64,000 nt of DNA from Bog-473 sp963770645 (GCA_963770645.1 CAVYQL010000003.1:1364001-1428000); one strand, 5' to 3'; numbered from the stretch's first letter, positions 45,830-54,481 are shown. Made by a program: numbers and translations. The notes: generated by a model not told the origin, from the letters alone.

Positions 45830-47407
45830 TCAGTCGGCTAAGGCTTTCGCCATGTCGGGGGAAGCGACGACGGCCAAGTCTCGTTGCGGTGTGCTCGTCG
45901 CCACCGGCTTGGCGCGCCGCATGAGCACGAACGCCACCGGGATGGCGACGAGTCCGGTCAGGCCGCAGACCCACAGAGCCGAGGTGAACCCGCCGGTGAG
46001 CGCAGCCGGTTTGCCATACCCGTGGTGAACCAGCGTGTGGAAGCGAGCGGCGGCGATGGACGAGGCGACCGCCACTCCAATGGCGCCACCGAGCTGCTGC
46101 GACGTGCTGATGAGTCCCGAGGCCACGCCGGCGTCGCGCTCGGTGACCCCGGTGAGGGCTCCGATCGAGACGGGGATGAAGGCAAATGCCACCCCGATGC
46201 CAGCCACAAAGAAAGGTCCTGCGAGATCCGCCCAGAAGCTCCCCTGCGCCGGAATCCGGGTGGCCCACAAGATGCCGGCTCCGATGAGCGCCATCCCAAA
46301 TACCATGACCCGCTTAGGCGAAAACTTGGTGACCAGTTTCTGGGACGGACCGGCGAAGAGCAACGCTGTCACCGAAGCGACCAGCCAGGCCAGTCCGGTC
46401 TTGAGCGCTGAGAAGGCAAGCACCTGCTGCATGTAGAGGGTGCCGATGAAGATGAAGGTGTAGAAGCTCGCGGTGAGCAAGAAGCCAACTGCGTTGGAAC
46501 CAGCGACGGCGCTCAAGCGGAACAGGCGCAGTGGCAGCAATGGTGCCTCGACCTGGCTCTCGATGACGAAGAACGCCGCGAGCAGAGCCGCCGCCGCAGT
46601 GAGCATGGCGATGGTTTGGGTGGAGGCCCAACCAACCTGGGACGCCTGCGAGATGGCGTAGACGAGCACCACCAGTGCCGAGGTGATGGAAACCGCGCCA
46701 AATGGGTCGTAACGACGCTGACCTGCGGCCACCCTGCTCTCGGGCACGAACTTGGGCGCCAAGACCAAAGCAGCTGCACCGATGGGCACGTTGAGGAAGA
46801 AGATGTACTCCCAACCGACGTAACGGGTGAGCAGGCCGCCGGCGAGCAATCCGACCGTGGCCCCCATGGCACCCATTGCTCCCCAGATACCCAACGCCTT
46901 GTTGCGCTCGGCGCCCTCGGGAAACATGTTCATCACGATGGAGAGGGCGGCCGGCAGGACGATGGCCGCCCCGAGACCCTGGAACCCACGCATGATGATG
47001 AGGAAGGTGTCCGAGGTGGCCAACCCACACGCAAGGGACGCCGCCGAGAAGACGGAGAGGCCCACCAAGAGCAGGCGTCGACGCCCGAGGAGGTCTGCGG
47101 CCCGCCCGCCGAGGAGCAGGAAGCCACCGAAGGTCAGACCGTAGGCGGTGACCACCCACTGCAGGTCGGCTTCGGGAAAGTGCAACTTCACACCAATGGT
47201 CGGCAGGGCCACGTTGACAATCGTGAGGTCCACGATGGTCATGAAGTACGCCACGACCAGCAGGGCGAAGGCCCGCCACCGCCGCACGCCCGGGTCGGAG
47301 ACGACGTGGCGCGCCGTTGGTGCCCTGAGGGGGGCATCCAGGTGAGGAGGAGACGGAATCCGCAGTCGGTCGTCGGCGGGGTCTGAAGGGGGGCTGACCA
47401 ACGTCAT
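45830..47407 (-). CDS. MFS drug exporter, DHA2 (EmrB/QacA) family, 14 helices
   Basis: 525 residues. Family signatures: FALLVVAYFMTIVDLTIVNV (motif D1), LPTIGVKLHFPEADLQWVVT, GRAADLLGRRRLLLVGLSVF (motif A) and the motif C region. Fourteen hydrophobic segments and the central insertion match DHA2 proton/drug antiporters. ATG 47407 follows GGAG. Divergent from the ECF sigma gene 132 bases away, which may regulate it. Confidence 0.92.
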   Translation of the reverse strand: MTLVSPPSDPADDRLRIPSPPHLDAPLRAPTARHVVSDPGVRRWRAFALLVVAYFMTIVDLTIVNVALPTIGVKLHFPEADLQWVVTAYGLTFGGFLLLGGRAADLLGRRRLLLVGLSVFSAASLACGLATSDTFLIIMRGFQGLGAAIVLPAALSIVMNMFPEGAERNKALGIWGAMGAMGATVGLLAGGLLTRYVGWEYIFFLNVPIGAAALVLAPKFVPESRVAAGQRRYDPFGAVSITSALVVLVYAISQASQVGWASTQTIAMLTAAAALLAAFFVIESQVEAPLLPLRLFRLSAVAGSNAVGFLLTASFYTFIFIGTLYMQQVLAFSALKTGLAWLVASVTALLFAGPSQKLVTKFSPKRVMVFGMALIGAGILWATRIPAQGSFWADLAGPFFVAGIGVAFAFIPVSIGALTGVTERDAGVASGLISTSQQLGGAIGVAVASSIAAARFHTLVHHGYGKPAALTGGFTSALWVCGLTGLVAIPVAFVLMRRAKPVATSTPQRDLAVVASPDMAKALAD

Positions 47408-47519
47408 CGTGAATCTCCTGTCTGGTTATCGGGTCTGCGACAGTTGAAACACTGAGGCTCATCCGGATTAAGCGATGAATCAGCGACCCGCTTGGTGTTA
47501 CAACCGCAGGAGGACTCGT

Positions 47520-47543
47520 ATGGGAAGCAGGCGGGATCGATGA
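47520..47543 (+). CDS. seven-codon leader peptide coupled to the sigma gene
   Basis: ATG 47520 stands six bases after GCAGGAGG, the strongest ribosome site here, and encodes MGSRRDR before TGA. That TGA overlaps the sigma factor's ATG as ATGA. It looks like a translational-coupling leader, which would make sigma synthesis depend on translation of the leader. Confidence 0.5.
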   Translation: MGSRRDR

Positions 47544-48541
47544 CTGATTCAGTGTTGGCCCGGGCCCAGGCCGGCGATGACGACGCCTTCGCCGAGCTCA
47601 CCGACCCCTACCTCCGAGAGCTCCATGTGCACTGTTACCGGATCCTCGGATCGTTCCAAGACGCCGAGGACTTACTCCAGGAGACCCTGTTGTCCGCATG
47701 GCAAGCACTCGATCGCTTCGACGGGCGTTCGCTTCGCGCCTGGCTGTACCGCATCGCCACCAACCGTTGCCTGAATTATCTCCGCGACTCCTCGCGCCGC
47801 CCGCAGGTCACGACCCCGGTCGACTCGGGATCTCCGTTCGCCGGTGCGGCACACTCCGACGAGCCGTGGTGGATCGAGCCATATCCGGACGCTTTGATCG
47901 AAGCCGTCGAGCCCGGTCCAGAGGCTCGCTACGACGCGCGAGAGTCCATCGCTCTCTCGTTCGTTGCCGGCCTCCAACACCTCCCGACCCAGCAGCGGGC
48001 CGCGCTGGTCCTGCGGGACGTCCTTGGCTTTTCCGCGGCCGAGACCGCCAAGATGCTCGACTCGACGCCGGCGTCTGTCAACAGTGCGCTCCAGCGGGCC
48101 CGCTCCGGTCTGCAAGACTCGAGTGGTTCCGACCGCGTGACACTTCCCCGGTCCCCGCACGAGGCAGAGGTCGTCGACCGATTCATCGACGCCATCCAGC
48201 TGGGCGATCTCGATCGCGTCGTCGCACTCCTCACCGACGACGCCAGGCTCAAGATGCCGCCGGAGCCCTTCGAGTTCCATGGCCCGCTGCCCATCGCAGA
48301 GTTCCTCCAGCAAGTTGCCTTCTGGCGCGACGACCTCAAGATGGTCCAGACGAGAGCCAATAGCGACCCCGCCTTCGGCTACTACCGGAAGGACCCCAAT
48401 GCCGACGTCTATCGAGCGAGTGGGATCTTCGTGTTGACAGTCTCACAGGACCAGATCTCTTCGATGACGCGGTTCGGCGACAAAAGTCTCTTCGCCTGCC
48501 TCGGCTTGCCGCGCACCATCCTCGATCGACTCAAGCCTTGA
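47540..48541 (+). CDS. ECF sigma factor with C-terminal SnoaL-like domain
   Basis: 333 residues. Region 2: LRELHVHCYRILGSFQDAED, LLQETLLSAWQALDRFDGRS and LRAWLYRIATNRCLNYLRDS. Region 4: LPTQQRAALVLRDVLGFSAA then ETAKMLDSTPASVNSALQRA. From residue 220 a SnoaL-type domain follows (VVDRFIDAIQLGDLDRVVAL, LTDDARLKMPPEPFEFHGPL), as in ECF groups where this tail replaces a separate anti-sigma factor. ATG 47540 is coupled to the leader peptide; the frame is also open upstream from 47492. It probably drives the divergent exporter/SDR pair or itself (inference). Confidence 0.88.
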   Translation: MTDSVLARAQAGDDDAFAELTDPYLRELHVHCYRILGSFQDAEDLLQETLLSAWQALDRFDGRSLRAWLYRIATNRCLNYLRDSSRRPQVTTPVDSGSPFAGAAHSDEPWWIEPYPDALIEAVEPGPEARYDARESIALSFVAGLQHLPTQQRAALVLRDVLGFSAAETAKMLDSTPASVNSALQRARSGLQDSSGSDRVTLPRSPHEAEVVDRFIDAIQLGDLDRVVALLTDDARLKMPPEPFEFHGPLPIAEFLQQVAFWRDDLKMVQTRANSDPAFGYYRKDPNADVYRASGIFVLTVSQDQISSMTRFGDKSLFACLGLPRTILDRLKP

Positions 48542-48588
48542 TGGTCGGGCCGGAGTTAGATGGCCCTTCCGCAAATCTGACAACCGGG

Positions 48589-48661
48589 TGGAGGTGATGG
48601 GACTTGAACCCACGGCCTCTACATTGCGAACGTAGCGCTCTTCCAGCTGAGCTACACCCCC
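48589..48661 (-). tRNA. tRNA-Ala (anticodon CGC)
   Basis: On the minus strand the 73 bases start GGGGGTGTAGCTCAGCTGG. Acceptor arms GGGGGTG/CACCTCC pair fully with one G-T. The anticodon loop TTCGCAA gives CGC. The T-arm is GTGGGTTCAAGTCCCAT. The discriminator is A and the CCA end is not encoded. Confidence 0.93.
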
Positions 48662-48736
48662 GGGGCGACCTCTCAGGATAGTCGGGCCGGAGCGACCCCC
48701 TCCTGGAGCCGGCCCTGGAGCGGGCGCCGAGGATGG

Positions 48737-49483
48737 TCAGCGAGCTGCTGCTCTTGGCACCTCGAACTCGTCGTCGAGATCGAAGTCGTCCCAAGCACCG
48801 GGGTAGCCGGCCGCCGCGGGATCCGTCGCCCGATGGACGGCGGGGTCGACCAGCTCACGAAGTGACGCGTCTGCCTCACGGTTGACCTGGCGTGCCCGGC
48901 GACGCTGCTGCTCCGCCTCCAGCTCCTTGGCGTAGGCCATCAGCCCGACGAGCCCCAACGAAATCAGTCCGAACAGCCCGGTGAACACCCAGGCCAGGTG
49001 CATCCCCGGAAATATCCCGATCAGGCCGGTGGAGATCGCAACACCCCACAGGCAGCGCAGCAAAACCGTGCAGCGGCGGCGAGCTTCTTCCCGGCGAAAC
49101 GCGGAGAGGTCTGCACCGATCTCTGGCAGACACGCTGGTTCGGGTCGGTCCAACACCCCGACGCGTTCGTAGTGCACACCGTCGCTGTCATCCACGTCGG
49201 CGGCTTCCACGTCGGCGGTCTGGCGCACCAGCACCAATTTGGGCCGCGACGTGTCCGCGCGCTCTGCTGGCGGGGCGCTAGGTCCGTTGCCTGGCAGTGC
49301 TGTGTGCAGGCGATACGCAGGCGCAACGGTCTTGGGTGCGGCATGTTCCAGCAGTTGCAGCTGGTGGTGGAAGTGATCGATGGAACCCACCCCAGGACGC
49401 TCTGCGAAGCGACGCCATGCGCTCGGAGCCAAGACTGCCACCCATAGAAGTACTACGAGAACCAGCAGGATCAAAAGCGTCAC
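48737..49483 (-). CDS. GlpR/SepX-like membrane protein
   Basis: 248 residues: an N-terminal helix LLILLVLVVLLWVAVLAPSA followed by WRRFAERPGVGSIDHFHHQL, a soluble linker, a double helix (CLWGVAISTGLIGIFPGMHL, AWVFTGLFGLISLGLVGLMA), and an acidic coiled-coil tail ending DDFDLDDEFEVPRAAA. The pattern of one N-terminal helix, a basic patch, 'RF' repeats and two central helices matches actinobacterial GlpR (SepX), a divisome membrane protein. Those genes often lie near a tRNA-Ala, as here. Family assignment is from memory of the pattern. Confidence 0.6.
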   Translation of the reverse strand: MTLLILLVLVVLLWVAVLAPSAWRRFAERPGVGSIDHFHHQLQLLEHAAPKTVAPAYRLHTALPGNGPSAPPAERADTSRPKLVLVRQTADVEAADVDDSDGVHYERVGVLDRPEPACLPEIGADLSAFRREEARRRCTVLLRCLWGVAISTGLIGIFPGMHLAWVFTGLFGLISLGLVGLMAYAKELEAEQQRRRARQVNREADASLRELVDPAVHRATDPAAAGYPGAWDDFDLDDEFEVPRAAAR

Positions 49484-49676
49484 TCCCCGACGACCTACCT
49501 TCGCCTTTCCGCGAAAAGCCTAATCAGCGGCTATTTGCAAATGGTGGATGGTTGGGGAAATGCCAAAGCGCCGACACTCGTCGACACTTCTCCTCGCACG
49601 TCTGTTTGTACCCGCGCAGCCGCGATGAATCAAGACCTTTTCGCGTCTCAATGCCCACCTGGGACACGCCGACACA

Positions 49677-50489
49677 TCAGGTGGCGCGGCTCCACCACCG
49701 CCCGTCGCTGCAGCCGACTGAGACCTGCACGTCGAAGCACGAAGACACGCGAGCAGAGGTCACGACGTCACAAAGCGGACCCGACGCCACCAAGGCACCG
49801 TTCGAAACAAGCCCCGCGTGGGTGAATCCGAGCGGGATCTCCTCACAGTGGTGCGTCACGAGGACGATCGGTGGGCTAGCGGGATCGACCGCTAGGAAGC
49901 CCAGCTGGACCAGGAGCTTCTCGCGTGCGCCCAGGTCCAGCCCCGCGAAAGGTTCGTCCAGCATGAGGATCTCCGGGTCGCTCATCAGAGCTCGAGCGAG
50001 GAGGACTTGTTGCCGCTCGCCCTCCGAGATCACGCCGAAGGACCGGTCCCCGATGTCCGAGACGCCGCCGCGGGCCAGCAACCGATCTGCCTTCTCCCAA
50101 TCGTCCACCGTGTACTGGTTCCACCAGGTCTCGAGCGCGCCGTAGCGGCCACTGGCCACGACATCACGGGCAGGGACATCAGCGCGAAGCTGCCTCGTCA
50201 CGGCTCCGCTGACCAGCGCAACTCGTGGTCGCAAGGTTCGGACATCGACGCGCCCCAGCCGCGCGCCCAGGATCTCGACGGAGCCGGCCGTCGGCCAGAG
50301 ACGGGCGGCGGCCACCTGCAACAATGTCGTCTTGCCCGAGCCGTTCGGGCCCAGGATCACCCAGCGGTCGCCTGCCTCGACGATCCAGTCCACACCCGAC
50401 AACACCGGCACTCCCTCACGCCTGACCGCGACGCCGGTGAGCGAGATGGCGGGCTCGGGCTCGTGCTCGGAGCGGTCCCGGAGACTCAC
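49677..50489 (-). CDS. orphan ABC ATP-binding protein at the end of the sulfur operon
   Basis: 270 residues with Walker A WVILGPNGSGKTTLLQVAAA, signature GVISEGERQQVLLARALMSD, Walker B ILMLDEPFAGLDLGARE and H-loop PIVLVTHHCEEIP. The signature reads SEGERQ instead of SGGQ, like the ModF/YlmA-type soluble ATPases. No permease or binding protein adjoins it. GTG 50489 overlaps the previous gene's stop (GTGA), so it is co-translated with the sulfite-reductase operon. Confidence 0.85.
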   Translation of the reverse strand: MSLRDRSEHEPEPAISLTGVAVRREGVPVLSGVDWIVEAGDRWVILGPNGSGKTTLLQVAAARLWPTAGSVEILGARLGRVDVRTLRPRVALVSGAVTRQLRADVPARDVVASGRYGALETWWNQYTVDDWEKADRLLARGGVSDIGDRSFGVISEGERQQVLLARALMSDPEILMLDEPFAGLDLGAREKLLVQLGFLAVDPASPPIVLVTHHCEEIPLGFTHAGLVSNGALVASGPLCDVVTSARVSSCFDVQVSVGCSDGRWWSRAT

Positions 50490-50809
50490 ACGTTGGCGCG
50501 TTCGCGCTCGGCGATGCGCCGAGAGATGCGTCCGATGAGACCCGAGCAGCACTGGGCCCATGTCCGCTCGCCTGCCAGCCAGAGCCAGATCTCCCGCCGA
50601 TACGCCAACACCATGGTACGCAGGTCGGACTCGTCGAGCCCAGCTGACGCAAGCGAGCGCCACCTCGTCCACAACCAATCGCCGACGCCGTCTTCGCCGG
50701 TCAGGACGTCGTTGAGCTCCTGTCCGTCCAACACCGCGGCGAGCCACCGCTCGGCGTGTCCGGTTGGCTCGTCGGGCACGTGCAGCACGGGTGCAGTCGA
50801 CACGGTCAA
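50486..50809 (-). CDS. hypothetical 107-residue Trp-rich protein in the sulfur operon
   Basis: No family recognised. Seven Trp occur in 107 residues (DWLWTRWRSLA, REIWLWLAGERTWAQC, plus one in AERWLA). Predicted helical, soluble, with a CC pair in TWAQCCSGLIGRISRR. It overlaps the genes on both sides by four bases (ATGA in, GTGA out), so it is certainly part of the operon and may be an assembly or regulatory partner. Confidence 0.7.
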   Translation of the reverse strand: MTVSTAPVLHVPDEPTGHAERWLAAVLDGQELNDVLTGEDGVGDWLWTRWRSLASAGLDESDLRTMVLAYRREIWLWLAGERTWAQCCSGLIGRISRRIAERERANV

Positions 50810-52077
50810 TGCCGGATGAAAACGGGTTGACGGTCTGTGCCGTCATAGGCGCGCACGTGCTCGTCGAAATCGATGAACAGCGGCGCGTCGGGATCGAGCT
50901 TGCGTTGCAGTGAGCGGTTGGCGATCTTCTTGTCCAGTGCGTCCAGGCGCAGGAGCGCGGCCGGGTCGTCGAGGCCGCGCACGTCGAGCTTGGCCCGAGC
51001 CGCCTGGAACGCGAGGCGCCCCCGTTCGGTGCGGACGAGCACACTGGTCCAGCCGGTCATGGAGCCGACGCTGCCGACGGAGATGTCGGCCGAGCGACCG
51101 AGGAAATCGGCGCACTCGTCGCATCCCTTCAGCGCCGCACCGTGGAAGTCCTTGACCGGCTCGTCGACAGCGAGCTCGCCGTCTCGGTACTCGACGATCA
51201 TCCGGCCCCGAATGACGTCCATCTTCGACACCCGGTCCAGGTCCACGCCGCGCTTGTCACGCAATTCCTTGAGAGTCAGCGCCTCGTAGTCGAAGTTCTT
51301 CGTGCACATGAGCGCGATCGTCAGGACGACGGCATCGACGCGATGGGCACCGGTCGGCCAACGCCGTGCCTGCATCGCTCGGAGCCCCTGAACCTCACAG
51401 GGGGTGCCGACCACCGCGATGCGGGGCGAGGGAGGGAGCGCGTACGCCGAGAGGTCCAGCTCCGCGAGCGCCATCGTCTGGTTGTAGAAGCTTCCAGCCG
51501 CAGCTCGGATCTCGTCGGCCGTCGTCGCGATCGTGGCGACGCCCTTCCACTGCTCGTCTGGATCCGCGCTGGGCTTCGAGACCAGCGCGCCGTCGATCTC
51601 GCCGGCGGCGAGCAGGCCGATCAACAACGCGCTGACCGCCCCACCATCCTGCACGTCGTCGAGCTGGGCACTGGCACGTACGGCGTAGGACTCCATCACT
51701 GCACCCAGGCCCTCAGCCGGCGGGCCCCCGCTGATCTTCCAGTAGGTGTCGGCCGAGTCCGATCGCACCTGCGCGGGCTGCACATCGGCGTCCTCGCCTG
51801 CCTCGAGCGTCGACGGTGGCCAGAGCGCCTCGTAGCGCAGTCCGCCCCGCGGGCAGAAGTCCCAGCACAGCGAGCACCCCGTGCACATCTTCACCAGCTC
51901 GGGCAGGTTGGTGTCCTCATCGATGCCGATTGAATTCGAGGGACACACCGCGACACAGGTCCCGCACTGAATGCAGCGGTCGGCGTGGATGACACCCGCC
52001 TCGAGCTCCCAGAACCAGACCTTGCCCGGTGGCTCGGTGATGCCGTTCATCTGCTCTCTCAGGCGGTACCGCTTCAT
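50806..52077 (-). CDS. FrhB-family F420-binding iron-sulfur flavoprotein, likely electron donor subunit of sulfite reductase
   Basis: 423 residues. The N-terminus has two [4Fe-4S] ferredoxin motifs, CIQCGTCVAVCPSNS and CTGCSLCWDFCPRGG. The FrhB/FdhB domain follows, with DGGAVSALLIGLLAAGEIDG and VVGTPCEVQGLRAMQARRWP, then LKGCDECADFLGRSADISVG and GSMTGWTSVLVRTERG. FrhB-type proteins carry FAD and oxidise or reduce coenzyme F420. It overlaps the sulfite reductase stop (ATGA), so the two are made together. In methanogens a related pair is fused as the F420-dependent sulfite reductase Fsr. Here the two parts are separate genes inside an assimilatory operon. Confidence 0.88.
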   Translation of the reverse strand: MKRYRLREQMNGITEPPGKVWFWELEAGVIHADRCIQCGTCVAVCPSNSIGIDEDTNLPELVKMCTGCSLCWDFCPRGGLRYEALWPPSTLEAGEDADVQPAQVRSDSADTYWKISGGPPAEGLGAVMESYAVRASAQLDDVQDGGAVSALLIGLLAAGEIDGALVSKPSADPDEQWKGVATIATTADEIRAAAGSFYNQTMALAELDLSAYALPPSPRIAVVGTPCEVQGLRAMQARRWPTGAHRVDAVVLTIALMCTKNFDYEALTLKELRDKRGVDLDRVSKMDVIRGRMIVEYRDGELAVDEPVKDFHGAALKGCDECADFLGRSADISVGSVGSMTGWTSVLVRTERGRLAFQAARAKLDVRGLDDPAALLRLDALDKKIANRSLQRKLDPDAPLFIDFDEHVRAYDGTDRQPVFIRH

Positions 52078-53801
52078 GGCGTCACCGCCTCGACTGCTCC
52101 CACCAACGTCGCGCGGAGATCTTCGGGCGCGCTGCGACGTGCCCACAGATAGAAGGGTTCATTGGGACGGCGATCCTCCCGGTACCGAGAGACCACTCGG
52201 ACCAGCGCGTCGGGGACGTGGTCTACCGGCATCGAGCCAACGACCCAGTCGATGAACGCGGCATCCGGTCCGAGCGAGCCGCCGAGGCCGATGTCGACCG
52301 CCTCTTCGATGTGCTCCTCGATGTGCGCGATGTCGCCTCGGAACCCGATGTCAGCGATCTGGGGCTGCGCACACGATGCCGAACACCCCGAGAAGTGCAT
52401 GCGGATCACGCCCCCGTCGGCGCGTTCGGACTCGTCGGCGATCGCCAACCTGGCGTCGAGCGCCCTGGCCCACTTGACGGCGCGCTCTTTGGTTTCGACG
52501 ACCGCGAAGCGGCAGAACTCCGACCCAGTGCAGGCGACCACGCCGCGCTCGAAGGGGCCGGGGAACGGCGAGTACAGCTGCAAGAGCGGTTCGGCCAGCA
52601 GGTCGTCGAGCCGGTCCTCGGGAACGCCCGGGACGATGAAGTTCTGGTCAATCCCGATACGCACGCCTCCGTCGCCGTAGGTCTCGGCGAGCCGAGCCAG
52701 CTCGACCAGGTCTATCCCGTGCATCCGTCCCACCGGCACCGAGCAGCCGACGTAGAAGAGGCCCGGTTGCTTCTGGGGATGGACCCCCACGTGGTCGCCT
52801 CGAAACGCCGTGGTGAGCTCCTGGCCGGCCGGCTCCAGGGTGAACTTCGTCCGCTCGTCCAGCGCTGCTCGGAACCCCTCTGGTCCCAGCTCCTGTGCCA
52901 GATACCGCATCCGCGCCAGGCCGCGGTTCTCGCGGTTGCCGAGCTCGCCGAAGACCTGCGCCACACCCCGGCAGAGCTCGACCGCCTGGTCCGGACGAAT
53001 GAAGACGTCGATGTCCGAGGCCATCCGCTCCCCGTCGGAGAGGCCGCCGCCGATCAGGACGTTAAAGCCGACGGACCCGTCCGCCTGCTCGGCCGGCCAC
53101 AGGCCGACATCGTTGATCTCGACCCGTGCACAATCCTCCGTACACCCGGTCACCGCGACTTTCCACTTCCTGGGAAGGTTGGCGTATTCCCGGTTCCCGG
53201 TGAAGAAGGCAGAGATCGCGTGCGCGACCGGGTATGCCTCGACGACCTCGTTGGCGTCGAGGCCCGACACCGGGCACGAGCACACATTGCGCGCCGAATC
53301 GCCACACGCCTGCACTGTGGTCAGCCCGACCTCCCAGAACCGCTGCCAGATCCGCGGGATGTCGGCGATTCGGATCCAGTGCAGCTGCACGTCCTGGCGC
53401 GTGGTGAGGTCCGCGTAGCGATTGCCGAAGACGGGGCTGTCGTTCGGTCCCTCGGCAAAAGCGTCGGCCGCCACTCCGATCTCGCGGACCTGGGCGGCGG
53501 TCATCACTCCGCCGGGCACCTTGATCCGCAGCATGAAGGCGTCGCCCCCTTGGCGCTGGGGGTACATCCCGACCCACTTCAACCGCTCCACCTCGCCCGG
53601 CACTTTGGCGATGGAGCCCGGGCCCTGCTTCGAGTACGTGTCGATGACGGCCTGTGCCACCTCGAACGGGTGGCGCGCCAGCTTCCATTGCTCGATGTTG
53701 TTGAGCTCGCCGACGTTGCGATACGGACGAATGAACTTCAGGCCGCGGTCGCGACGGCCACGGAACTCCATCCCGTAGGGATTGTCGAGGTCACGCGCCA
53801 C
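52074..53801 (-). CDS. sir: siroheme [4Fe-4S] sulfite (or nitrite) reductase
   Basis: 575 residues in two NIR/SIR repeats. The siroheme/cluster cysteines are intact: CTGSEFCRFAVVETKER (C-x5-C) and HFSGCSASCAQPQIADIGF (C-x3-C). The first repeat has FMLRIKVPGGVMTAAQVREI, YADLTTRQDVQLHWI and a variant VTGCTEDCARVEINDVGLWP. It reduces sulfite to sulfide by six electrons. The ferredoxin-type architecture means it needs a separate donor, and the FrhB-type gene is coupled directly downstream. GTG 53801 overlaps the cysH TAG (TAGTG). Position between cysH and cysD decides for sulfite rather than nitrite. Confidence 0.9.
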   Translation of the reverse strand: MARDLDNPYGMEFRGRRDRGLKFIRPYRNVGELNNIEQWKLARHPFEVAQAVIDTYSKQGPGSIAKVPGEVERLKWVGMYPQRQGGDAFMLRIKVPGGVMTAAQVREIGVAADAFAEGPNDSPVFGNRYADLTTRQDVQLHWIRIADIPRIWQRFWEVGLTTVQACGDSARNVCSCPVSGLDANEVVEAYPVAHAISAFFTGNREYANLPRKWKVAVTGCTEDCARVEINDVGLWPAEQADGSVGFNVLIGGGLSDGERMASDIDVFIRPDQAVELCRGVAQVFGELGNRENRGLARMRYLAQELGPEGFRAALDERTKFTLEPAGQELTTAFRGDHVGVHPQKQPGLFYVGCSVPVGRMHGIDLVELARLAETYGDGGVRIGIDQNFIVPGVPEDRLDDLLAEPLLQLYSPFPGPFERGVVACTGSEFCRFAVVETKERAVKWARALDARLAIADESERADGGVIRMHFSGCSASCAQPQIADIGFRGDIAHIEEHIEEAVDIGLGGSLGPDAAFIDWVVGSMPVDHVPDALVRVVSRYREDRRPNEPFYLWARRSAPEDLRATLVGAVEAVTP

Positions 53802-54481
53802 TAGACGTGCAGACCACACTCGGACTTGTCGAGACCGGACCAGCGTCCGGCGCGAGGATCCTCCCCTTCGGCGACAGGGCGCGTCGTGGGCGCGCACCCG
53901 ATGGAGCGATAGCCGCGCAGCAAGAGTGGGTGCACCGGAAGGTCATGATCGGCGAGGTACGAGGCAATGTCGCGGTCGGTCCACGTCACGAGAGGGTTGA
54001 TCTTCACGAGACCGAAGCTCTGATCCCAACTCACGATCGGTGCGTCGGCGCGCGTCGGGCCATCGGACCGCTTGAGTGAGGTCATCCAAGCTCGCCGGCC
54101 CTCAATTGCTCGGCGCAGCGGCTCGACCTTGCGAAAGTGGCAGCACTGCTCACTTCCGCAGGGGTGCGCAGCCGCCTCGGGACCCGGCTTCGTGACCGTG
54201 AGGTTCAGCCGATACCGATCCTTGACCTCGTCGACGAACGAGAGCGTCTCAGGAAAGTGCGCACCCGTGTCGAGGAAGACCACTTCGATGTCGGGCGCGA
54301 CCTTCGTCGCCAGGTCGATCAACACGATGTCCTCGAACGACGCGGCCAGCGCGAGGGATTCCCCGAAAGCATCGACTGCCCACCGGATCACGGCGCTGGC
54401 CGGGGCCGACTCGAAACCGGCACTGAACGCAGCGAGCTCTTCGCTGGTCAGGGGCTGATCGCTCACATGGGTATCGGCCAC
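53801..54481 (-). CDS. cysH: APS reductase (CysH family)
   Basis: 226 residues; reduces adenylylsulfate to sulfite. Blocks: AASFEDIVLIDLATKV, IEVVFLDTGAHFPET, cluster Cys pair GSEQCCHFRKVEPL, VTWTDRDIASYLADHDLPVH and the catalytic Cys region KSECGLH. The CC pair is the hallmark of APS rather than PAPS reductases. No CysC kinase is present, which agrees. The second half of the cluster site reads GCAPTTRPV where most APS reductases have CxPC, so one of four [4Fe-4S] ligands is Thr. First gene of the minus-strand sulfur operon. Confidence 0.92.
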   Translation of the reverse strand: MADTHVSDQPLTSEELAAFSAGFESAPASAVIRWAVDAFGESLALAASFEDIVLIDLATKVAPDIEVVFLDTGAHFPETLSFVDEVKDRYRLNLTVTKPGPEAAAHPCGSEQCCHFRKVEPLRRAIEGRRAWMTSLKRSDGPTRADAPIVSWDQSFGLVKINPLVTWTDRDIASYLADHDLPVHPLLLRGYRSIGCAPTTRPVAEGEDPRAGRWSGLDKSECGLHV

